This document shows positions 1 to 23,404 of a DNA stretch of 64,000 nucleotides, one piece after another. Location: contig CM063503.1 in assembly GCA_032207245.1 (NCBI GenBank), positions 107,163,756 through 107,227,755 of the forward strand, read 5' to 3'. The stretch's first letter is position 1. The number at the start of each line of letters is the position of its first letter. The notes under the pieces are model-generated. The model searched no databases and was not told the origin of the DNA. It was given only the letters and a program-made list of their open reading frames with translations. Source of the DNA: Pardosa pseudoannulata. Its lineage: Eukaryota > Arthropoda > Arachnida > Araneae > Lycosidae. The translations under genes were made by a program, and so were the position numbers.

Positions 1-458
1 TTAAAACTAATAATACATGAGATCGAATTCTGGTTATGTATTTTTATGTTTACAAATTTCCTATAAAATTATTATAGGGAATCAAATATGTACTTTTATG
101 TGATAAATGATGTGTACTTTTTCAATTATTTGTTCTATCTAACAATAAATTAAAAAGACTTATACAATCATTAAAAGAGTTTAATGTGATAAAAATCTGA
201 AGATTTCACTATGTTATGTTCAGCTTATTTTAGATTGGTAAAATAAACTATAAATCATTCTTTTCTTAAAATTACTCCTTAAATTCAAATTAGGGTTACT
301 TGAAGAAGTGTGAAAAAAAATATTAAAACTTTCAAGCTTAAAGGAAAACTTGCTGCAGATTTTTAAGGTATGAAATTCGTGTTAAAAATCATATGAAGCA
401 GACATTTGGAAATATTAAATAATCAACAGCTTCTGGTCGATACACGTTAAAAAATTTG
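1..458. other. AT-rich intergenic sequence
   Basis: I see no open frame, repeat or RNA gene here. The stretch is ordinary AT-rich DNA leading up to the 4-bp target duplication of the solo LTR. Confidence 0.5.
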
Positions 459-462
459 GGGT

Positions 463-1462
463 TGTAACGTACTGGAAATAAATTAGGCGAGGCCTTCAAT
501 GAAACAGGCTAGAATTTTAGGTATTCTTGACTAAATATTTTATTCAATAGAACAAACTATGTACAGCTATGTACAAATTCAGTAGATGATAACATTCAGG
601 GATCTCGTACAGAGATAATATGCACACACAAGGATGCGTGGGATACCGGAACAGTATGGCTAGGGCTTGCAATCACAAGAGTTGGAAACTAATTAGTGCT
701 GGGACTAATTCTGACACGATCACTTCGTCTGTCGATTAGCACGGTGGGCTTTCACAGCAAGTTCGGAGGTTCCGAGTGCGTATCACGCTGGGATTCGTGA
801 AGAAAACACAGGATGCAAGTCGATCCAAAATTAGAGTGCAAAGTCACTCTCGGCGGTCTACTTCTATGCAAGAAGTTAACTAACAATCAGCCAATAACGG
901 GAAAGGAATTCCCAAGTCGAATGTCGACTATCTAGCAACAGAGACGCTGGCGGTCTCTAAAAAAAAAAAAAAAAAACTCCAGACACGGAGATACGAGCGG
1001 TTCTCGAGCGACCAGGCTCTAGCAGGTAGAAGCCTCGAGAGAAGAACAAAAAGCCTCCGTTCTAGTCCTGTCCCTTCCTTTATATCCCGCACTCGCTTCT
1101 TTTCTCGGTCCTTCGAGAAACTTCCCGAACCAGGGTGACGTACTCTTGTGGTCACTCCCAGCTTGGATCAGCTGTACTGTTCCCAGATGTGGAAGGCATC
1201 TCCAGCGACTTAATCACCCTAATGGTCTTTTTTTTGTAACCGCTAATGGGCGGCAAGGTGCATTTTAATCATTTACATTCTTCCGCAAAGACGTTCCTTT
1301 CAGCAGGTTTACAATGACCAGACGCTGCGGAGCCGGCAACGAACAGTTTTCAATTACGGTGCTTAGACCACCTGGTTCTATTCGAAGCTAATCGTGAGTC
1401 CACGACGAAAGGTCACCTTTGGTCTCCTCGTTCTTTTTGGGGTCATGTAACGAATTGTTACA
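463..1462 (-). mobile_element. Solo LTR of an LTR retrotransposon (probably Ty3/gypsy type)
   Basis: A 1000-bp block, clearly richer in GC than its surroundings, begins TGTAAC and ends GTTACA on the - strand, the TG...CA form of LTR termini. It is flanked by a 4-bp direct repeat GGGT (459-462 and 1463-1466), as expected of an integrase-made target duplication. On the - strand it carries a TATAAA box (plus 1079-1084) and, about 540 bp downstream, an AATAAA polyadenylation signal (plus 539-544), in the right order for U3-R-U5. A 17-base A run sits near 960-976. No gag or pol sequence and no second LTR are in the window, so it is a solo LTR left by LTR-LTR recombination. The superfamily is inferred from the 4-bp duplication and is uncertain. 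The 75-codon open frame inside (928-1155, -) has no recognisable product. Confidence 0.82.
1079..1084 (-). promoter_or_regulatory. TATA box of the solo LTR
   Basis: TATAAA reads on the - strand inside a GC-rich promoter-like context of the LTR. It lies about 380 bp into the LTR from its 5' end, where a U3 promoter is expected. Whether it is active cannot be judged from sequence. Confidence 0.5.
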
Positions 1463-1722
1463 GGGTTTAGAAGCTGTTTTTTATTTAAACTAATAGCATG
1501 CCATATCTCAAATGTAACAGAATTAAAAACTCTAACAATATTTTATTAACAGAAATCGTTTCACCAATAATTTATAGAATGCTTTTTGACAAAGTAAGTA
1601 CCTTAAATGTACTTAAATGTTTGCCTCGTTTTGGTTGGTTGGATCTTCATGGCATAAAAAACACATGAGATAAAAACCCTACCCTATTTTAGGACATTAA
1701 TGATCTCGAGATCATAAATTTA

Positions 1723-2291
1723 CCCCTTCCGGTATGATTTAATAATGAAAAACTGTGCATGAAATAACCATTTAATTTTTATTTAAAAAACTTGTTTCAT
1801 TTTACAATTCTTACATATTCTTAATTAAAATCCACTTTTTACATAGTGTTAAATAATATCAGAAACATTAAAATTAAGAAAATATCAAAGCAAAACATTA
1901 ATAAGGTATACAGATAATACTCTTCAAGCTAGTGGTACTTTTTAAAACGAAGTACAAAGGAATTCTTAATTGTTTACACCACCAAGTAGTCTCACTTTTA
2001 ATTTGATTCTTGTAACACACACGGCATTTCTTCGTAGGTTTTCTTTTATTCTGACTCATTAATTTGGCAATGACTTGTACCGAGAAATTCTAAGTAAACA
2101 ATATGCAATAGTGATTTGTGATTTTCACAAGTGATAAAAGTGCTGCCAAATTCAGTACACTAGAAATTTTAAACTAAATTAATTATCATATTTAACAGTA
2201 ACTTTAATCGCATGACGAGTGTAGCTCGTCATTGTGCGGTATGGAAGGAAAAATTAATGACCAGCTAGACTCGTCATTTTACCGGAAGGGG
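1723..2291 (-). mobile_element. Non-autonomous piggyBac-type element, copy 1
   Basis: The termini are inverted repeats (CCCCTTCCGGTA at the left, its complement TACCGGAAGGGG at the right). The right flank is TTAA (2292-2295); the left flank is TTTA (1719-1722), a one-base decay of TTAA, the obligate piggyBac target. Inside, on the - strand, is the cysteine-rich C-terminus of a transposase but nothing of its DDD catalytic core. At 569 bp it is therefore an internally deleted, trans-mobilised derivative. Near the right end two short palindromes built on ATGACGAG/CTCGTCAT flank about 30 bp. Copy 2 at 54156-54681 matches it along its whole length. Confidence 0.85.
1929..2059 (-). pseudogene. piggyBac transposase C-terminal zinc-binding tail (broken)
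   Basis: From the ATG at 2057-2059 the frame reads MSQNKRKPTKKCRVCYKNQI, the basic stretch and first CxxC of the cysteine-rich domain that ends piggyBac transposases, then a W-WC segment with the next cysteine. A frameshift follows, after which the typical end FKKYH-stop is found in another frame, stopping at 1929-1931. The frame continues upstream of the ATG into a few matching residues, then is lost. The protein cannot be functional. The family assignment rests on the Cys pattern together with the TTAA-flanked termini. Confidence 0.75.
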
Positions 2292-2295
2292 TTAA

Positions 2296-4693
<2,398 letters not shown>

Positions 4694-4751
4694 TTTAGTG
4701 CTCAGTATCTAAAAGAGGTAGTGGCACCTCTTTAAAATATTGAGTACTAAA
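4694..4751. repeat. 58-nt imperfect hairpin
   Basis: Left arm 4694-4720 pairs with right arm 4725-4751 with only a few mismatches and a loop of about four bases. It could be a short palindromic transposon footprint or a hairpin RNA; nothing in the flanks decides. Confidence 0.6.
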
Positions 4752-10014
<5,263 letters not shown>

Positions 10015-10309
10015 CTTTGCAATGTGTGAAAACCAATTCAGAAACTTAATGGGTACTTTTATTTCTAACATTGTTTCTTTGAAATCATAACTAAAGTACA
10101 ACCATTTTAGTAAGTTAATAGAAATTTCCTGAACGAAATTTTAGAAATAAGAAGTTTAGAATTTATCAACAGTTCAGTTTCTTTAACAATTATTTTAGTT
10201 TTATGCTTCGAAATACATTACCAAATTATAACGTGATTACTAAACTCGCTTATACTATTTTTAGATAAACGTTTGAAGTATTTTTCGTGGAAATACAACA
10301 TTTTCATAT

Positions 10310-10678
10310 ATGTATGCAGAACTAAATAAAGGATTTATGACTCCTGAAAGCGGGAAGCGACTGCACTACAGTATGAGATTGTTTTCAATATACATGTGGG
10401 ATACCATAGACTTCTTTTGTGTTCAACTGAACAATATATTGCATTCCCTGGGCAATGACGGCACACATACAAAACATTTCTGCACCTGGGGTTGTATTCT
10501 GGTCATCAGAACATGTTCGACAATGGAGAAAAGCTTTCTCCTTCTTTTACCTAAGATAAAACGGAAACAAAAACTTTACATGGGCACTACGTATGATGTG
10601 TCTTCTTTCTTAGATGAGATTCTTCTCGTGTTTTCTTTAAGAAGCAAACGTACTATCTTTTTTTTTAGTTTTCCATAA
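10310..10678 (+). CDS. Unassigned 122-codon open frame (doubtful)
   Basis: This is one of the longest non-repetitive frames apart from the receptor gene, in a patch with more GC than its flanks. It begins with ATG and ends in a Phe-rich tail. I recognise no domain, signal peptide or transmembrane pattern, and no splice signal or promoter that would make it an exon. The composition is mixed (several Cys, Trp and His), so it could be the worn remains of an exon or element rather than pure chance. It is most likely not a real gene. Confidence 0.12.
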   Translation: MYAELNKGFMTPESGKRLHYSMRLFSIYMWDTIDFFCVQLNNILHSLGNDGTHTKHFCTWGCILVIRTCSTMEKSFLLLLPKIKRKQKLYMGTTYDVSSFLDEILLVFSLRSKRTIFFFSFP

Positions 10679-15208
<4,530 letters not shown>

Positions 15209-15212
15209 TTAA

Positions 15213-15834
15213 CCTTGCGAGTGGAACACATCAAGGAAAAAAAGTCTCCAAAAATACGCTAAAGGTTTACTGTGTCAGTGGCCAAAACGTTCTATATTTT
15301 CCTTCACCCTTTGTCGACTAGAATGGAATACCTGAAACCCATCCTCGTTATTGTCCCTTCCGGTTATAAATAGATGTTATAGATTGTCAATTTTTAATAC
15401 ACAAAAAGCTCTCCAAGTCTCGAAGATCATCATATAAGAAATAATTGATTCTAAAAGTACAAATGAAATATTCATTGAGAGACTTATTTATATTTTGTTA
15501 CGAAAGTCATCGAAGATATTTAAGTGGTGCAATTAGAGATACATATGTTACCGCAAACGAAATACTTCGAAAGAGAGATTTACAAAGCCATGAAAAGCTA
15601 TCAGCGTCTTTGTGCCTCAGAGGGTAGGGGTGTATCTCTCAATAAATATCAGTCAAAGAGTGGTGCAGTTCCTAAACAATCGACCTGATCCTCCTACTGC
15701 AAAACACCATGTGGGAAAGCACTGGCAAAAATGTGTATTACATCCATTTTCAGAGCGTTTTTGAAGGTTAAAAATTGTACGTTTTGAAGACGTCATGGGT
15801 TTAGTGGAATTGTACGCGCGAACCCCTTAGAGGG
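15213..15834 (+). mobile_element. TTAA-flanked non-autonomous DNA element (family 2), copy 1
   Basis: The block lies between two TTAA tetranucleotides (15209-15212 and 15835-15838). Its ends are imperfect inverted repeats of CCCTTCGAGTGG type against CCCTCTAAGGGG. A full-length homologue at 25586-26187 also sits between TTAA sites, so the boundaries are defined by comparison. TTAA duplication and CCC ends are piggyBac traits. No transposase motif is visible, so it would depend on another element's enzyme. The 60-codon frame at 15445-15627 is disrupted in the other copy and is probably not coding. Confidence 0.75.
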
Positions 15835-15838
15835 TTAA

Positions 15839-18437
15839 TGCATATATGTGAACTACATAGAACATTTTTGTGGTTATTCGTAGTTTAGATTCTTGATACT
15901 CATGTATGTTCTGAATTGATGTAGTACATAAAGAATATATTATAAAGAAATTTAGATTAACTAGATTAAATAAAATTTTTGCATACCAAATTCGCTACTC
16001 AAAATAAGAATAAGTACATTACAAGCACATAAATAAAATTATTGATGAAGCATGTATCAGACTTTAACATCTTTTTAAAAATCTAAAATAAAAGTATTAA
16101 AATATATGTTAAAATATATTGTTTTATAAAATTGTAAATAATATGTACTACTTAAAATTGATTATTGTATATATAAACATATATGTTTTCTATCATATTG
16201 TTTTTATATACAATAAAGATATAAATTATGAGTTTGATATGTAATAAATGAAGTATATAATGTGAAATAGAAGGTATAAAAATGATTAAGTGTGAACAAT
16301 ACAGTTAACTAAGAATTTCAAATCAAGTTATTGTTCTGAAGCTAAACTGAAAGTCATTTTAAATATTCATGCGTATTACGGTGTGATTTGTTCATGCATT
16401 TAATTACGAAAATGCATTCATTTATGAAACAAAATGGGTTATAACAATTACAACATCAAACCTTGAACTTCATAAAGATTAGAATGAAATGATTTCCCAG
16501 CACAACAAATTCATTCGTCGCGACATTAATTTAATTCCTACTCAATTGAACATTGAAATACATAATGGTTTCCAATTGTCAATCAAACTTCAAATAGACG
16601 GCAAGGAAATGGTGTATGTAGTGTTTAGTAATATTATTTCAATTGATTGGCAATTACAATTTTACAAAGCTTATAATATTAAAGCTTGCAAATAACATTT
16701 TAACTATATTTCACAGTGACTGTGGAACTTCAAATATAATTTATTTTGCAGATTGTTTTATTTATAGTCTTATAAATGTTCTTGAAAATTCCGAAGGACA
16801 TTAGCTCTAGTTTTAGGATGAATTAGTCGAAATATCAATTTAAAATATTAGCTCTATCAAATTACTATTAATGAGACCATTTATTAAAAACTGTCAAAAA
16901 AATTAACAGTCAAAGTAATTATTGTTAAACTTAATGTATGCTTAATTATTTCTAACACGTTATTTAATTTAAAAATAACATATTATAAGTTAAAACGTAG
17001 TAACATTAGCTGGATAAAGTTTGTGATACAAGGTCATTAATTAAAGAAAATGGAAATGTATATAAAATTAGACATACGCATTGATTGATTCAAATAATCA
17101 TAAAATTCTAAAATTATATTTTTAATGCCTTTAGTTATGAATACCTTTGAAATAATTATATTAGTTGTAGTGTTATGTACATTAACAGATATTTTGTTTC
17201 TCCAACTTCTAATTTATAAGGAGAAACTGAGGAATGTCAGCCAAAATTTAACCAAGCTAAATAAATGTCTACAGATTCGTTTAAAGCTTTTGACAGTAAG
17301 AATATTTGCTTTTAATTCTAATATGTTTGTACTTACACCAAGAATAACCAAGAAAACTTTATTTAACTTTTTAATCACTTTAAAAATTTTCTTTCATAAG
17401 TTAATTTAAAATATATAAATAATTTTTAATGTTTTATATTTAAAGTAAGTGCCAATTTATTGTCATTATGTATATTAGGAATTTAAGTTAATTTACTGTA
17501 TCATAAAAAGAAAAAAAAGGTGGCATACTATTACACATGATAAAATATTTTAAAATATATAAGTACAAAAATTTAATGAAATTAACAGTAAATTAAAGAT
17601 ATCATTGCTCAAAAAGGTACTTAACTTACACCTTTGCTTCAGCAAAAGTGGAATACTTATCCATTCTTAAATATATCACTATCTTTTCATTAGTCATCCA
17701 GTTCTTTAACATTTATTTTTTATTTCTAGAGAGGTACTTAAAAGAAAGCTTTCTATCTTCACACTTGTGAATAATATGCTTTTCCTCACACTCCTCTCTG
17801 GAAAATGAGGGAATCTGAGGTGGAAATAAAAAAATCCAAGAAAAATAATGGAATTTGGTTAACTCTGTTTATAACATATTGGGAATGATCCGTAAGAGTT
17901 TAGAAAAAAACGAAAAAGATGTATACAAATATTTATGAACATCTCTTAAAACCTAAATGTTTAATCAGAGACTCCTATTGTAAAAAAAAATTAATTTTTT
18001 TATCATTTATTCATCTCAATACGTACATATATTACATTTCTCTGAAATTACATCAGACATAGAAACGAGTAGTAGAAGCATTATTCACAATTTCAAATGA
18101 ATTTAAAAATATTCAATTAGGTATGGGATATAAAAATGAATACTTTTAAACTTATACATTATCCATACACTTTTTTTCCTATTATATTTTGATAGAGGAC
18201 CATTTGAAACAGCTTATTTAAAATATTTCTTAAATATCTTTAAGCATACCCAAATATATAAACAAGTTATTGAGTGTTTTCTAGTAGCTGCATCATAGCA
18301 TCTGAATTAAAACAGTTTTCTTTTTATTTTTACATCCTTTTAGTTAAACATTTTTATGGAAGACCACTATACTTTACTATACTTTATGAAATTTATATTT
18401 TTATAAAGTATTATAAATATATAATTACATAAAGTAT
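15839..18437. other. Intergenic sequence, no gene recognised
   Basis: Short frames at 16489-16695 and 17125-17409 have no recognisable features beyond hydrophobic stretches. From about 18370 the motif CTTTATGAAAT/ATTTCATAAAG recurs in both orientations and leads into the inverted repeat described next. Confidence 0.4.
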
Positions 18438-18560
18438 ACTTAGACAGAGGCCGATTCATGTAGTATGTCATATAATATTTATCTTTTATCCAAAAATGTG
18501 AGATAAATAAATTATTTTTGTCTCTATTTTTTATTTATATATTCAAATAAAATTTGATTA

Positions 18561-18589
18561 TAACTAATATAAATTATTTATATTAGTTA
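18561..18589. repeat. Perfect 29-bp palindrome
   Basis: Two 14-bp arms (TAACTAATATAAAT and its complement) surround a single T. It lies at the inner edge of the left arm of the foldback structure. Confidence 0.9.
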
Positions 18590-18930
18590 TTTCATAAAGT
18601 ATAGTAATTTCATATAAATTTCATAAAGTAATTATATAGTATAGTACTTTATGAAAATAAGTGATATCCTTCTGAAATTTATTTTGCCCTCTGATATGAA
18701 TTTTCAATTCCAGCACATATTGTTTCTGGTGGCTAAACTTTGCATGATATCCAAATCTGGTAGTGCAGTTAGGGTATTTAACTATCTATGTAAAGGCATT
18801 TTTTTAGTAAGACCAAAATAGTTCATGTGCAAACAGCAAAATATCTCAAAGGAGGATAATTTACCCCTTTGTAAAAAAAGAAGTCATCATCATATTTGTG
18901 TGTTATCCCTTCTAGAGAAGTGTATTATTT

Positions 18931-18988
18931 AAAGAAACATTAATAAAGAAACATTAATTGCAGATAATAAAGAAACATTAATTGCAGA
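18931..18988. repeat. Short tandem repeat, about 25-bp period
   Basis: A unit containing AAAGAAACATTAAT is repeated two to three times. It is minor and inside the foldback interior. Confidence 0.7.
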
Positions 18989-19299
18989 TATATCCTAAAA
19001 TTAATAATCTAATATAGAAGAATATAAATAAATTTTCTTTCTTGTATAAAGAATAATGTAGATCGAAATTGTTTTGGTAGTTTAGTTCTTGAATTTGAAT
19101 CTTGTTCACAATATGTGTACTTTTAGTTGTACAAAAATATATTTCATCTAGTCAATGTGTAAAAGAAGTGATTATTTGTTTTCAAAGTAAAAAGCCTATC
19201 AGAGTCGAATTAAACACTAAAAATATTTTTAATAGCGAAAAATTGGTATACAATATCACATTAATATAAAAAGTTTTGTATTTTAATAGAACCGTAACT

Positions 19300-19773
<474 letters not shown>

Positions 19774-20265
19774 TAAATATTTCTAAAATTCATGCTTTAA
19801 CATATTAATTCCCCATATCGTATGTACTGTTACTGCTTATCGTTACCCTATGTCACGTTTTTTGCTGATAAGCAAAGATCGTTGTTGCCATGAGATTTTG
19901 CCTTTGACATCGGTTTGACAAATTGTATTCATAGACCAAATCATTCCTTGCTTTTCTTCAGCTGACTATAAAAATGGGCTTTTAAAAATTTTCCATTTTC
20001 AAATTAAAGTTATCCTAATAACTTTTTAAAACTTTCCGCTAGAAACGATTTAAAGTTCTTAAGAGTTATTTAAAAGTACATCTCTTTATAGAAAAAACAA
20101 AAGAAATAAATTTGTAATTGAAAGCTGAACGTATATTAGTCATAATCACTTTTTATTTGAATATATAAACAAAATAGAGATAAAACTAGTTTATTTATCT
20201 CACTTTTTCAAATAAAAGATAAATGTTACATGACATACTACATGAATCGGCCCCTCTGTCTAAGT

Positions 20266-21578
20266 GTTTTATTTGTTAGTTTTGTATACATTTAAGAGAT
20301 ATGCGTTGACTTTTTATTTTAACCGAAAAGCACAAAATACATCATTAAAACTCTTTAGAAGTTTTTTTACGTTATTAAATTAGGGTTTATTCATGCTTGA
20401 TTAGTTAAAATAAGCTTTATTTACCTTTGAAAGTTACTTCAATCTCTTACCTAAATACAAGCGATGTATTGAAAAGATTTTTTTTTTTGAAATTATAAAA
20501 AAATACTTTATCAGCTCGTTACTACGAAATTAAAAGTATACTTCACAAGTTCTCTAAAATATTTCATTCGTTACTGTAATTAATGTAAAACATGTGAAAT
20601 TAATAGTTATTTTGTGATGAATATTTTTCATTCTGCATCAAATATATAAGAGACATTGTTTAGTTATATTTAAATTTTAGCCTATATTCATACGTACATT
20701 AACTTGTTACACCTGATACGGTAATAGTTAAAATATTTTAAGTCTTTTCTTGCTTAATTTAACATGACTAAATATGTTAAAAATATTACTAAAGTATAAT
20801 TAAATTTTAATAAATATTATAAAAAGACTAAATATACCAAATTCTAATGAATCTAGATTGCATTTACTGCAATCGTAAAAATTGTATCAATCATTAAACA
20901 AAATAAAATTATCTCTTCATGAGTCACACTGCTCTTTTATTTTGAACAAATTTCACTGAAATTTTGCTATTTCTATGCCATTTATTTTGTAAATATATTT
21001 GAAAATTAGAAACAAAAAAAAATTCTCAGTATCTATCGTCATCTAATGACTAAAACTATTAACATGACTTACAATGCAATCATTGCCAACAATAACTTTC
21101 AAAGTTCTTGAAGAAAATTTTCTATTTAATGGAACTGTAGTATTTTAAGGATATTTTAATAATAAATGTTGTAATTCTAATTATTTTATCCATTTGATAT
21201 TTATTAAGCGTTTTTCATTTGACTCTCAAAAACATATACTTAAAATAATATTTCTGTTATCAAAATATGTCCATTTTACACTTGAATTTTTATTAGTTTT
21301 TAATAATTGTTTTTACGTTTTAAAATAAGTATATATTTTGAATGTGTATGATAAAATAACTGTGTTTATGATAAAGTTTTGTTATAAACTCTAAAGGTTT
21401 CCTATAAATGAGGTTGACAACTTTATCATTAAAGGTAATGCATAAATATGTCAAATTTATCTATTTGAGCACTTTCCATACAGCGTTTCTGGTATTTTTA
21501 TACTATTTTATAGAGCATATTCTATGAAGTCCCTTTAGAAAAATTTCGTAATAAATGACTTCATTAATTAATAATACT
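20266..21578. other. AT-rich intergenic sequence
   Basis: No gene, repeat or element end was recognised up to the SINE target duplication at 21579. Confidence 0.45.
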
Positions 21579-21590
21579 CATTAATTAATA

Positions 21591-21935
21591 GTTTTTCCAA
21601 TACAGCAAGCGATACAGACGTTATCCTAACAGCTTAACAAGGCTGCAAAATTTTTACTCTTTTAGCACCTCCCAATGAGTCCTTGTAGATTAAGGTACCC
21701 TAAGGACGCGAGTACCATTATACCCAAAGGGTCCTCTTAATTTAGAAGAAGGGACCAAGAAGAAGAAACCCAAGATTGGCCTCCCACCCACAGAGGCATC
21801 GTTCGAGAACTTGGAGGACTTTGTGACCACTAACATATTTTACGTGCCTCAGTCACGGCAGATCTTAGGTCGGATCCAGCCCCAAACCTTTCAGTTACGA
21901 GATCGCTGCCTTTTCAACTGAGCTACCGAGGCTCG
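21591..21935 (-). mobile_element. tRNA-derived SINE (family 2), copy 1
   Basis: On the - strand the element starts with a tRNA-like head, CCTCGGTAGCTCAGTTG, containing an RNA polymerase III A box (plus 21914-21925), then a degenerate B-box region (plus 21872-21888). The unrelated body ends in an A-rich tail, TTGGAAAAAC. A perfect 12-bp direct repeat CATTAATTAATA flanks it (21579-21590 and 21936-21947), the target duplication of LINE-driven retroposition. Length is 345 bp. The head resembles tRNA-Thr, but the assignment is tentative. A second copy lies at 37931-38304. Confidence 0.85.
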
Positions 21936-21947
21936 CATTAATTAATA

Positions 21948-23257
21948 TTAAAAATAAAAATTACAACCATTTTTCCTACATATACTGTTAATAGCATATA
22001 AACTTTTACCGAAGATTGTTTAAAAAGAGAATCATTTATTTTTATAAGCCTACTTTAGTCTCAAAGGTTATTTAGTTTTAAATACATTTTAAGAATGTTA
22101 GTTCTACTTTTGCATTATTTAGAACTACTATGTATTAACAAATTAACATACTAGTACACCTTTAAATATCTTGTAAAAACCTTTCAATTTAAAAGTGCCA
22201 GCGTAATTTTAAAACATAAATTATGATATACAATTTCTATTTCAAGTAAAAAACTGGAATTTTAAGTTGGTGCAAGTTTATCACGCAATGCTACAATTAC
22301 TTCAACAACTTATCTTACAGTCTACAGTTTTGGAGCACTGTGCGAAACATTTTATTTATTATTTTTTCTTTCAATACTCGAGAGCAAACTTGTCTCGCAT
22401 TTTGAAAATTAATGTGTTATTACACTTCAGCAATTAAATTCAGTAATTATGTTAATAAGAAATGAGTGAATATTTTTCCCAAATGTGCATTTAATTGGCA
22501 CTTAACTGTTAACGATCTCAGTGTTTTGCGATTTATATGACGTAATTTTTTAGGTGTAACGGACCGGAAAGCGGAAAGTTAATTTGCTTTTTTTCGACTT
22601 ACTTAAATATTTGCTTGCTTAACAACAAATAATGAGAAACCTGCAAAACAGTTTGAATGTTTTGATAACTGCATTTGCATTTTTAGCAGATCTAGTCATA
22701 CTAGTTTTATGCATTTTTTTAGGTAGAAACTTTTTAAAAAATATTGCTGAAAAAATATTTTGGTCAGTGCCAAAATTTCATTCTTTTTCATTTCTACGAA
22801 ACATTTCACTGTCATAGAAAAAAGCTTCGTACATAATAAAGTTAAGTAGAAAAACAAATAACGCAAACCAAGTTTGATAATACAATAAAAGAAATACGAC
22901 ATATTTCTACAAATTATTCTTTAGCAGTGAACAAAAAACTACATGTGTCTGGCATTGTGGATTTTGTTTATAATGATTTGTCTTAATATTTTATTTAATA
23001 GTGTATTTTAGAAAACTTTATTTTCGTATTTCTTTGTTATATCAGTATTTATTAGGACTTAATGCATTTTTATACCTCATCTGAAAATTTCATAATAACC
23101 AACTTTTCGTACAAATATTAATTATAAATTCAACTATTTATTTTCTTTTAGAAATAAAATATCTTAATATTGCTTCATCCAGTATTTTAAAGGCTGTATT
23201 TACAGTACGTACATTTGTGTTGTACTTTCGGGAAATGGTAATGCCAGCAAAAAAACC
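21948..23257. other. Intergenic sequence, no gene recognised
   Basis: Two short overlapping frames near 22632-22902 on opposite strands have hydrophobic runs but no support as genes. Confidence 0.4.
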
Positions 23258-23404
23258 ATTATTGCCTTTCTGGACATAAGGCTATGGTACTTATTTCTTA
23301 GTCCTTGGTAAAAGAGTTATTAAAAGTGTACTCTCTTAATAACCCTTTATAACTCTTTTAGCAAGAACTAAGATATGCACTACCTTATGTACAGGAATTA
23401 TTAT
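23258..23404. repeat. About 147-bp imperfect palindrome (MITE-like hairpin)
   Basis: Left arm 23258-23328 and right arm 23333-23404 are inverted copies sharing strings such as ACATAAGG, CTTAGT, CTTG and TAAAAGAGTTAT. The whole could fold into one long hairpin. It looks like a small foldback transposon; a hairpin RNA precursor is possible but unsupported. Confidence 0.65.

Noticed and set aside
928..1155. 75-codon frame on the - strand
   Set aside because: It lies inside the U3/R part of the solo LTR and includes the poly-T run as a Phe stretch; no retrotransposon protein is recognisable.
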